From positions 1,674,001-1,738,000 of the forward strand of contig NC_016462.1 in assembly GCF_000226115.1 (NCBI RefSeq): a stretch of 64,000 bases of DNA. The letters run 5' to 3'. The position numbers and the translations under genes are program-made. Below, one piece after another: positions 55,804 through 64,000 of the stretch (position 1 is the stretch's first letter; each line of letters starts with the position of its first letter). The notes below the pieces were generated by a model. It ran no database searches and had not been told where the DNA came from. It saw only the letters and a program-made list of their open reading frames with translations. This DNA is from Thermothielavioides terrestris NRRL 8126. Its lineage: Eukaryota > Ascomycota > Sordariomycetes > Sordariales > Chaetomiaceae.

Positions 55804-57537
55804 TCATCCTCCTCCGCCCCGCTCATCCTCGTCCCGGGCACCAACAGCCCTCACCCCGCCCATCCAAACCTCAAACTCAACAGGCCCTGCCCTACTATCC
55901 ACACCCACACCCACACCCTCTCCTTCACCGGCTCCCTCTCCGTGAGCGCAGTCCTCCGCCGTCCGATCCTCCTCCTCCTCCTCCGCCCTCGCCAAGCAGC
56001 CGACACCACTCGCCCGCGCATGCGCCGCAAACACAACCTTCATCCACCGCCGCCTTCTCAACCCCAACCCCGCCCCTGCCCCTGCCGCGGTCCTGAGCAG
56101 CGCGATGCGCACCGCAAGCTGTGTCGTCCACACCAGGCCGAGCGAGGGCGTCTTCAGCGCTGGTGGCACCCCGATGGAGTAGGAAGGGGACGAGGGAGAG
56201 AGGGAGGGGTCGTCGCCCCAGCCTGTGAACCAGCGTTGTTGGTGGTCGAGGAGGAGGGCTGGGTGGGAGGGGTGGGGGGCGGTCTGAGAGGGGTCGTCGT
56301 CTGGTGGGGGGACTAAAAGCGCTGGTGGTGGTGGTGGAGGAGGGTCTTCTTGTGGAGAACTGGGGGCGGGGAGGGAGGATGAGGGGAGTTGTTGTTGGGG
56401 ACCCGGGTTCGTGAGGCGGCTGCGGGTGGCGAGCGGGGATTCTTGGGTTGCGCGCTGCGGCGGCAGTGGCGGGCGCAGATAGCGGTGGTGGTGGTGGTGG
56501 AGGGAGGAACTGGGGGTTCGGAGATTGGCGGTGGTCGTGGTGGTCGTGGCGTCGTTGCTGCTGAAGCGGTCGGCCACCTGGTTGGATACCACGACGGCCA
56601 GGTTGTGGCGCTGGGCGAGGCCGCGCAGGTGCATGCCCAGCTTGACGAGCTCGGCGGTGCGCGCGCCCATGTTGGAGCCGTGCTGGGCGGACCGCTCGAA
56701 CTCGGCGCGGTAGTTGGCGGCCACCGAGTCGATGACCACCAGGCCGATGCCGCGGCGCTCGACCTCGACGGGCACCTGGAAGGTCAGGATGTGGTCCTGG
56801 CTCTCGAGGTCGGGCGTGGCGGTGCTGATGATGTTGTCGAGCGAGGGGCGCGCGGCGGCGGGCAGGCGCTGGAACAGCGGGTTGGCGGACAGCATCTGGG
56901 CGAGCCGGCGAGTGGAGAGCGGGGCCTCGGTGCTGATGTAGAGCGCCGGGCGGCCCAGGCCGTGCGGCGGCGGGAGCTGGACCGACAGCAGCAGCGTCAG
57001 GAGGAACTGGGTCTTGCCGGCGCCGGACTCGCCCGTGATCTCGGTCACATAGCCCGCGGGGATGCCGCCGCCCAGCGCGCGGTCGAGCTCGGGATCCAGG
57101 GTGCTGATGGTCTGCCACTGGGCGGCGAGAGAGGCGGCTGTGTTCTTCAAGGCGCTGGTGCTGCTTGTGCTGCTAGTGGAGCCGGCGCTGGCCGCCCCTG
57201 GTGCCTCCGCGTGCTCCGGAGCGGCCCGGTCGCCGTGGCCCGCCGGGTCATCCGACTCGGGACCCGCTTCGGACTCGGACGCGGACTTGGCCCGCTGCTG
57301 CTGGGAACGTGCGCCAGGAGCCGGGGTCGCGACCCCGAGGTCGGCATGGAGCGCATCGAGAACGGCGCCGCTCAGCCGCCTGACGTCGAGTAAGGGCAGG
57401 TGGGTGCGCTTCCCAATATCGGCTGCCTCAAGGGTCAAGAGGTCGCTGGTAGAGATCCCATGCTTCTCGAGCGCCGGGATCAGGCGCGCGAACTGCCCGA
57501 CTGGAAAGTGCGGGAGCACGCTCAGGAGATCGGTCAT
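55804..57537 (-). CDS. rad57: Rad51 paralogue Rad57
   Basis: Uninterrupted minus-strand frame of 577 residues. An N-terminal helical domain (MTDLLSVLPHFPV...KHGISTSDLLTLEAADIGKRT) is followed by a disordered Glu/Ser/Ala linker and the RecA-type ATPase: DRALGGGIPAGYVTEITGESGAGKT with Walker A at 169-176, STEAPLSTRRL, Walker B in GLVVIDSV (about 265-272), and NLAVVVSNQVADRF. In the Rad55-Rad57 heterodimer it assists Rad51 filament assembly in homologous recombination and meiosis. After the NQVADRF motif come about 120 residues of Thr/His/Pro/Ser-rich insertion before LGLVWTTQLAVRIAL resumes the family pattern. The C-terminus is acidic and Gly-rich. The whole reading frame is open, so no introns are needed. 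Confidence 0.9.
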   Translation of the reverse strand: MTDLLSVLPHFPVGQFARLIPALEKHGISTSDLLTLEAADIGKRTHLPLLDVRRLSGAVLDALHADLGVATPAPGARSQQQRAKSASESEAGPESDDPAGHGDRAAPEHAEAPGAASAGSTSSTSSTSALKNTAASLAAQWQTISTLDPELDRALGGGIPAGYVTEITGESGAGKTQFLLTLLLSVQLPPPHGLGRPALYISTEAPLSTRRLAQMLSANPLFQRLPAAARPSLDNIISTATPDLESQDHILTFQVPVEVERRGIGLVVIDSVAANYRAEFERSAQHGSNMGARTAELVKLGMHLRGLAQRHNLAVVVSNQVADRFSSNDATTTTTTANLRTPSSSLHHHHHRYLRPPLPPQRATQESPLATRSRLTNPGPQQQLPSSSLPAPSSPQEDPPPPPPPALLVPPPDDDPSQTAPHPSHPALLLDHQQRWFTGWGDDPSLSPSSPSYSIGVPPALKTPSLGLVWTTQLAVRIALLRTAAGAGAGLGLRRRRWMKVVFAAHARASGVGCLARAEEEEEDRTAEDCAHGEGAGEGEGVGVGVDSRAGPVEFEVWMGGVRAVGARDEDERGGGG

Positions 57538-57567
57538 CGGTCATGGGTCATGGGTTAGGGTCATGGG
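57537..57567. repeat. Short GGTCATGG tandem repeats next to the rad57 start
   Basis: Four imperfect copies of GGTCATGG occur directly upstream of the rad57 initiation codon, the last containing the start codon itself in reverse complement. On the minus strand they read as CCATGACC, so extra out-of-frame or in-frame ATGs precede or overlap the start. Confidence 0.6.
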
Positions 57568-58550
57568 CATTGCCTGTCAACGGTGTTTTGTTTGTTTTTT
57601 GTTTGACTCTGCTCTTTTCGTTTCTTCTTCCTGCCCCGGTTGGTCTGTATTTCCTGATGCTGTGTTGGTGTTGACTCCGTCGGAGGCCTGCCGCGGATCA
57701 CAGGCTGACCTCGCGTTTCCTTTTGGAGGTCCTCCGCAAACTGCACTGACTGCAGCCTGCAACCTCACTGAGATCGCTACGAATCGTCAACAGTCGTGTT
57801 CGCCGTCGGCTGCAAATCAGAGGGCGCCAATTTTAACCTCGTGGGGCCCGTCCCTTCACCTGTCAGTCAATTAAACTCGAGGATCGGAGCAGGGGTCCTA
57901 GTGCATCACCGGCCATCCAGGCACCAGGCTGCCGCTTTTGTGTTCCTTGGACGGGGATTTCCGCGGGACCCTGATCCGATCAGTTCAGAATTTCCCGCGC
58001 TCTCGGCGCATTGCAGGCACCCTCGGGTCAGCACCACCGCGAAACCCCGGTCTACCCCCCCCTGTTCATCTCCGCGCTTCTGGTCTGCACCCCTGAGGCT
58101 TCCTGCACGGCAGCTCGCGCCAGGCTCAAATAGGGCTACGCTGGCCTGCTAGAACTGCAGCCAATGTGTCAACCCCCGGTCCGCCCAGGGACCAGGCGAT
58201 GTGGAATTGCACATGCAGGGCGGATTCAGCAAGTAAGCAAACGGGCGGATTGGCCGCGCTCTCCCGCGCGCTCTCCCGCGCCCGCCGAGGAACAATTTTA
58301 TTATTAACGTTACCGGGAACCTGTCAACGGGGTTCGTGGTGGGGGAAAGATGTTTTCCTCCTTTCCTTTGCGGCTCTGTGATGTTAATGTAGTTAACGCT
58401 CGTTATGGAGGGGAGCATGCCGTGACACGACGTCCTTGATCCATTCACGCTCATTTTCACACTCACACTCATTCCTTTCGTTTTCGCAGTTCGATCTCCT
58501 CGGCAGGTCAGTGACCTTGCAGGCCCGCCCTGCCGAGCCTGAGCCATCTC
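57538..58550. promoter_or_regulatory. Divergent region between rad57 and the 58551 membrane protein gene
   Basis: About 1 kb between divergent start codons. It begins with a short GGTCATGGGTCATGGGTTAGGGTCATGGGC repeat right upstream of the rad57 start (57537-57567) and contains T-rich tracts near 57590. Two TTAACGT/GTTAAC stretches lie near 58304 and 58387. No gene is seen. Confidence 0.5.
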
Positions 58551-60512
58551 ATGGGCCTCCGCTTGCTCTCCGGCGCGGCCCTCTGTGCTGCCGTGTCCGT
58601 CCAGGTCCAGGCGCTGGCCTTCCAGGGCCCGCGGCCGACAGACGCCTTCAACGCCCTTCCGGAGAACGGGTGGTCCCCCAAGCCGACACCAGGGCCCGAC
58701 CTCCACGCGCTGCTTCGACGCCAGAACGGCCTTGCGTCGACCTACCTCGTGGCCCCGGACAACACCTGCGGCTTTGTCAATGGCAACCCCAGTATGTGCC
58801 TCTGACGACCCTACTCCTTCATGTCTTGCTCGGCCTGCCACAACCGGACAGGTTGCTCACACTGCTGGTAGAATCCGCTGTAGCCTGTGCTGGCGATGGC
58901 GTGCAATGTGTCTTCATCCCGACCTCGGGCAAGGTCCCCGGCGCTGCCGGCTGCTGCAGCGCTGGCCAGTGCGACTTCCGCGTGTCCTGTGTCGACAGCA
59001 GCGAGATGGACGACTGTGACGACGCCTGCCAGGCCAACGACATGACGCTGAAGTGGTAAGTTCAGTCCGGCCGCGATCCTCGATGAAGCTGGCCGCTCGT
59101 CGCTGACCCGCGCAACGCAGCACCGGCGCGGCCAGGTACTGCACACTGTGTCATACCCTGGCGGAGTTCGCGACTACTTCTGCAGCTCTAAGAAGGCGCC
59201 TGTGTTGAAAGCACAGACGACCAACAGCGATGACAAATCGAGGCGCATGTCGACTGTCAAGGTCACCTCCACTTCCACGTCTACGACGAGCACTTCAAGC
59301 ACGTCAAGCCATTCAAGCACGTCGAGCCATTCATCGTCCTCCACTTCGACCTCCAAGTCGTCATCGACTTCCAAGTCGACCTCCTCCGGCGGCCCGTCGT
59401 CCAGCTCTGACGCTCCCACCACCACCACTTCCTCGCCAACGGACACTGCTGCTGCCAGTGCAGCCACGGCTTCCACCAGCGCCGTGACTTCGCCCGCGCC
59501 AGCCGCGCGCACTGGCGCCATTGTCGGTGGCATCGTCGGCGGCGTTGCTCTCATCGCACTGATCGGCGTCAGCGCTTTCTGCCTCCGCCAGCGTAGGAAG
59601 ATGAGCGAGGCGGCCTCAGGCCCGCCTCCCTCGTCCTTCATGACCGAGCCCGCCTTCCCACCCGCGGCCCAGGCCCCCTACGCGCAGCAATCCGCTGCCG
59701 CCCACGCCTCGGCATTCCCTCCCACCTCCGCCGCTGCGACCCCAGCCCAGATGTACGCCAACCCGACTGCAGCAACCGCAGCCGCGGCCGCGGCCGGCGC
59801 CGGTACCTTTTCCTCCTACAACAACGCCGCCTCCCTCCACGGCAGCACCGCCTACCCGGAACCAAGCCCGCTCACCACCCCGAGCGGCAGCCCCGCACCC
59901 CAATCCCAGCACCAACCACACCCCCCGCCGCCGCTGCCGATGCCCTCCTACTACAGCAGCGACAACCACTCCGCCCGCCAGTCCGTCGACTACCACGGCG
60001 ACGAGACCTGGATGGGCGGCGGTCCAGGCGGCGCCGCGACCCCCGACGACCGCCGCTCCATCTCGACCCCCGTGTCCAGCTACAACGGGACAATACCCGT
60101 CACGCCGGCGTCCGCGCTCGGGCCCATGCCCGGCGAGCCGCAGCAGCCGCCGCCGCTACCGCTGCAGCCGCAGCATTCCGGTAGTGGTGGGGGAGCGATG
60201 GCCGGCGTGCCGCTCGTCCTGCAGCCGGCCAGGGGCTACAGGCCGTACCGGCCTGGGGTTGCGGCCGCGACTCCGGGGGTGGGCGGTGGCGGTGGAGGCG
60301 GGGTGAGGGCTGTTCCGGGGTCGCCTGCGCCGGAGGCTCAGGCTCAGGCTCAGGCGCAGGGGCAGGGGCAACCTGAGCAAGTGCAGATGCAGGAGCTGGA
60401 GTCGGGGTCGGCGGCGGGGGCGGGGGCGGGTTCGGCGGCGGCCGTGAATCAACATCCGCATCAACATTCTGGTGGCGATGATGGGAGGGCAGAGGCTGTT
60501 GAGTTGCCATGA
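58551..60512 (+). CDS. Cys-rich, Ser/Thr-rich single-pass membrane protein with apparent frameshift
   Basis: Exon 1 is 58551-58791 and exon 2 is 58872-59055. Residues 1-23 form a signal peptide (MGLRLLSGAALCAAVSVQVQALA). A Cys-rich ectodomain follows (TCGFVNG, GVQCVFIP, GAAGCCSAGQCDFRVSCVD, CDDACQAND, LKC). The next coding block starts at 59121 after a GCAG acceptor and reads C-TGAARYC, but the continuation (VSYPGGVRDYFCSSKK) is one frame away. One base appears missing near 59141-59147. Splicing instead to 59186 keeps frame and skips this block, giving 583 residues. Then come a long Ser/Thr stretch, one membrane helix (GAIVGGIVGGVALIALIGVSAF), a basic stop-transfer, and a disordered Ala/Pro/Gly tail. 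It resembles cell-wall-spanning sensor-like or mucin-like proteins with a conserved Cys module found across ascomycetes. Function unknown. Confidence 0.75.
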
Positions 60513-61175
60513 CGCATTCACTCACTCACCCGGCGGGTTTCTGCGTATGATTATACCCCCTTTCTTTCACCTCGGGCGTTTTCCGCTGTCCCTGGGGCCC
60601 GTTTTCCCGTCGTCTGTGATGGGGAAGGCACGGAGTTGTCGAGGTTGACTGCGGTCGAGTGGTCGAGGGTTGAGATGTCATGCTGGCCCCGAAACGTGGC
60701 GCCGACATGGGGATAATTATGTCCACCGAGCTACACATAGATTTCGGTAATTCTTTGTATATATGGAGTATGTGCCAAGTGCTGCGGCGCCGTACCAATA
60801 TATCCGCTCTCGGGTATGTGTCTGAACTGCTGCTGGCATACCCATCCGTCCCCATTCCCAACGGGCGCGGGTGTGTATTTAGGTAGGTAGTAGATACCCT
60901 GTCAAGCACAATTCAACAGGCGCTAAACAACGACATCCTGCGAAAACACGGGGTTACATATATATATCCAACCAAACCCGCGATGCATGCTACCACCCGA
61001 ACTCGTAGCGCAAGACACTCCCACCAACCTGCCTGATAGACATGCATCTAAAATCCACACAGCAGACCACCCAACAACAAGGTATCAGCCCGCCTCCCCT
61101 CCTCCCCGCTGGCCTCTCACTGATTTGTTGATGCGACTAGGAACCTAAGCACCACAAACGACCTACTTACGACCT
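60513..61175. other. Convergent 3' spacer before the carnitine acetyltransferase gene
   Basis: 663 bases between convergent stop codons. It contains a TATATATA stretch (about 60957-60965) and no gene. Confidence 0.6.
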
Positions 61176-64000
61176 CTAGTAGTCGATGAGCCGCAGCTTC
61201 TTGCCAACCTCCCGCCTGCGCGCCTGCACGGCCGCCCGCTCCGACGGCTTCGGCTCGCCGCTGTCGAGGCTCTCGCCGCGCGCCTTGAGCGCCTGCAGCA
61301 GCATGCCCGCGTCGAAGAAGCCGTCTGTCGCGCATCCCACGCACGTCAGTCAATCGATTCTCTCTCCGTCTCTCTCTCTCTCTATGACTCTGACAATTCA
61401 AATGAGGGTATGGCGCGGGAACAGAAGGGGAAGGGGGAAAGGGGGGGAAGGGTAGGGTATGGTATGATGGGTATGACAGAATTGGGGGGAAAGGAGGGGA
61501 GGAAAAACAAGTACGAAAGAACTTACACCCGCCCAACTCGTCATCCTCGCTCAGCAGCAGACTCTCCTCAGTCGGCGACGTACTCCCCGGCCCACCGCCA
61601 AAGCCCCTGTCCTTACGAGCCCCCTCGGAGCCAGTGATCAAACGGCCCCTCATCTTCCCTCTCGGCGCCGCGCCACCACCTCCTCCGCCCGCTCCGCCGC
61701 CGGCGCCAGCCCCACTCCCAACCCCAACGGCTCCCTTGCCAGACGCCCTGCCCACAAGCCCGTCAATCTCGCGGGCGCGGCTCTGGCGGCTGACGACGGC
61801 GCCGGCGCGGGCGGTGATGCGCAGGATGCGGCGGATCTCGAGCAGGTAGCTGTCGAGGGTGTCGACGAAGCGGCGGGTCTGGCGGTGGCGCGAGGACACG
61901 CAGATGGAGATGCCCTCGTCCTTGATGATGTAGCCGATGCCGAAGCCGTCGCCGGAGACGGGGCCGAAGCCGAACTGGCGCAGCGACGGGTTGCCGCAGT
62001 TGGACGTCGACAGGATCGTCGTGTTGAGCTTGTCCCAGCCCGGGTCCGCGAAGATGGACGGGAGCGGCGGCTGCGCGTGGTGGTGGTTTTGGTTTTCACG
62101 GCTGGCGCGTGAGTTGAGGCTGTCGCCGCGGCTGCGGGTCGGGGATGCCGCGGTAGAGGAAATGGCTGTGGCCGTGGCCGTGGCGGTGGTGGTGGTGGTG
62201 GTGTTGCTGCCGTCGAGGAGGTAGGCTGGTTCGCGGGGTGGGCTGCCGACGGGGGAAGGGCTGCGGTCTGAGAGGTTGTCGACGGGGCTGGAGTAGCCGT
62301 TGCTGCTGCGGCTGTCGCTGCCGATGTGGCTGCTCGCGTCCTCATCGACGATGCGCTGCCAGAGGCAGAAGAGCGCGTACAGGTGGCGGTCGCACCCCTC
62401 GGCCCTGGCGCAGTCCTTGGTGGTGGCGACGTGGCGCTCGCAGGCCTTGCGGAGGGCTTCGACCTTCTGCTCGGCCGGGTTGTCGGCCCAGAAAGTCTGG
62501 ACGAAGTTCACCGACTCCTCCGAGACGGTGCGGATGGCCTCGGTGCGGCCGTGCAGGTACATCTTGGTCATGGCCGGCTCGTAGGTGCACTCGACGCGGC
62601 CGTATAGGCCGTAGTATGCCGCCTGAAACGCCATCTGCATGAAAGCGTCTGGCGAGAAGCCCATCGAGGTGATAAAGTTCTTGCCGTAGGCGTTAAAGTC
62701 GAGGCACTCGAACTCGTTCTGCTCGATCAGGTCGGCCAGGCGCGTCTCGGCAAAGCGCACGGCGATCCTCAGCTCGGGGGTCATGTCCCACTCCAGCTTG
62801 TGCGGCGTGGTGTTGACGTCGCCGAAGCTCTCCGGGTCGCGCTTGGACGGATCCGGGCTGGTGGACGCCCACAGCGTCGGGGCCTTGCCGTTGATGGTCC
62901 TCGCGAAGCGCAGGATGGTGTCGGTGTAGACGTCGCTGGCGAAGCGCAGCACCGTGTGGCCGTCCACGCCGGTGTGCTCGAAGTTGATGCCGGCACTGCC
63001 GTTCTTGCAGACGATGATCTGCAGTTTGTCGTACCACCGGTTCGTGCAGGTGCCGATCTGGACGCCCTTCTCGATCTCGCTGGTGCCGCACAGCATGTTC
63101 TGGCAGAGTGCCGCCGCGGTCGCAGGCTCGGTGTAGTCCAGGCAGACGACGAAAAGGGCCGTGTCGACGATGCTCAAGCAGTCGGCGTTGTTGGAGCCGG
63201 GTTCCCTCGTCAGGACGTCTCTCAGTCCGGACCAGACCTTCCTGTTCTCGGTGCTCAGCACGCCGAGAGCGCCCTTGGCGGCCTCCTGGATCGGAGTCTG
63301 GGCGGCATCGTCGATGATGGTCTGCAGGTTGACGGCGATGTCCCTCTCGGTCATGATCAGGTCCGAGTTGTCGTCCAGGACGTCGAACCAGTAGAACTGA
63401 CCGTGGCACATGACGATGATGTGCTTGGACTCGGGGTCTTGCTCGATCTGGCATCCGGCGTGGGTCGGCACCCGGGCGGTGCCAAAGAGGCGCGAGTACT
63501 GGTACATGCACAGCGGCGTGCCCTTGACCGTGTCTGGCGGCAGCTCCTCCTTGCGGACGGCGCGCACAAACTCGAGTGCCGACACCACCAGCGACGCGGC
63601 GCGCGTCACCTGGTTGTTTCGGGCAGGCGTGGGATCATCCTCGAGCAAGAAGAAGGGGTTCAAGTTGAGGACGACGGGGTTGTCGAAGTTCAGGTACGAA
63701 TCGTACCCTTAAAGTACATGAAGGTCGTGCGTGTCAGCCACAGCAACAGAGTCTGGGGGGTCAGATGGTTCGGGAGGACGTACAGAACTGCTCGATATAG
63801 CTCGTTCGTGCCTCGGCGTACTTCTTCAGCTTCTCGTTCAGCTCGGGCCCCTCGTTCCTCAGGAACTCGCGCACGGCACGGGTCGTCTCCGCGTGTTCCC
63901 TGGGCGACTGGAGCGGCTTGAGGGCTTTCAGATACCTCTGGCATGTGAGCTCGAGATCTGGGATGGGCAGCTTCGGCAGCTTGTCCTGGTGGGCGTATGT
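61176..64000 (-). CDS. facC: Carnitine acetyltransferase, cytosolic FacC/Yat2-like (N-terminus outside window)
   Basis: Minus-strand exons >64000-63784, 63707-61527 and 61324-61176, with introns of 76 and 202 bases; 848 residues are visible. The visible start TYAHQDKLPKLPIPDLELTCQRYLKALKPL is the beginning of the choline/carnitine acyltransferase fold, so only a few residues are missing. Further motifs are the NFDNPVVLNLNPFFLLEDD block, LFGTARVP, TNRWYDKLQIIV, and the catalytic His in INFEHTGVDGHTVLRF. A low-complexity insert of about 100 residues (Ser/Thr/Asn/His-rich) splits the C-terminal lobe before GWDKLNTTILSTSNCGNPSLRQFGFGPV. The C-terminus GKKLRLIDY has no peroxisomal AKL-type signal, favouring the cytosolic FacC/Yat2 branch over AcuJ/Cat2. 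It shuttles acetyl groups between CoA and carnitine during growth on acetate or fatty acids. Confidence 0.9.

Noticed and set aside
9148..57537. Functional linkage of the two Pol III subunit genes (rpc17 and rpc2)
   Set aside because: They are over 40 kb apart with many unrelated genes between, so their co-occurrence is most simply chance.
1..64000. Secondary-metabolite cluster, CRISPR array, prophage or bacterial operon
   Set aside because: The genes are unrelated housekeeping and signalling genes with spliceosomal introns. No regularly spaced repeats, backbone enzymes or phage genes are present.

Overview
This window is nuclear DNA from a filamentous ascomycete. Coding sequence is GC-rich. 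Genes are split by short spliceosomal introns (mostly about 50-180 nt) with GTRNGY-like donors and CTGAC/CTAAC-like branch points. Proteins carry long Ser/Pro/Gln-rich disordered tails, and genes on both strands are separated by 0.05-5 kb of non-coding DNA. The gene repertoire and protein style fit Sordariales, most likely a Chaetomiaceae-like species. That placement is inference from family resemblance, not a database search.

Layout, left to right. A 5'-truncated gene for the C-terminal part of a WD-repeat/Gemin5-like protein (1-3220, +); the PIG-H/Gpi15 subunit of the first GPI-anchor enzyme (5230-6024, +), convergent with tRNA pseudouridine synthase Deg1/Pus3 (6159-8147, -); an atypical Rho-like small GTPase (8411-9141, +), convergent with Pol III subunit Rpc17 (9196-9788, -); a PRPP synthetase with a large internal insert (10846-12461, +); a SLAC1/TehA/Mae1-type anion or dicarboxylate channel in nine exons (14415-16953, +); a GTPase-like plus RasGEF fusion protein (17574-20939, -); a gene-poor stretch; a disordered conserved-looking protein (24165-25526, +); a zf-HIT protein, Hit1/ZNHIT3-like (25840-26699, -), divergent from the mitochondrial Fe-S scaffold Nfu1 (27294-28349, +); a 5-kb gene-poor stretch; a PSP1-domain protein (33443-36238, +); a nuclear-looking coiled-coil protein (37557-38579, +); ribosomal protein L15 (39197-40077, +); a six-exon Pumilio-family RNA-binding protein with a 21-nt microexon (42697-47383, -); a 4.4-kb gene-free divergent spacer; Pol III second-largest subunit Rpc2 (51745-55300, +), convergent with the Rad51 paralogue Rad57 (55804-57537, -); a Cys-rich single-pass membrane protein with an apparent frameshift (58551-60512, +); and a carnitine acetyltransferase lacking only its N-terminal end (61176-64000, -).

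There is no operon or biosynthetic cluster. The genes are mostly housekeeping: two Pol III subunits, a ribosomal protein, tRNA modification, snoRNP assembly, PRPP supply, Fe-S assembly, GPI anchoring, recombination repair and acetyl-unit shuttling. They are mixed with signalling proteins (two GTPase-related genes) and a post-transcriptional regulator (PUF). I recognise no transposon, CRISPR array, tRNA or rRNA gene. The most unusual points are the GTPase-RasGEF fusion, a probable GC-AG intron that is needed to keep a zinc finger intact, the PUF microexon, the frameshifted membrane protein, and a cluster of small perfect hairpins in a gene-poor stretch. Exon borders were worked out by hand from splice consensus, reading frame and family conservation; none is confirmed by transcripts.
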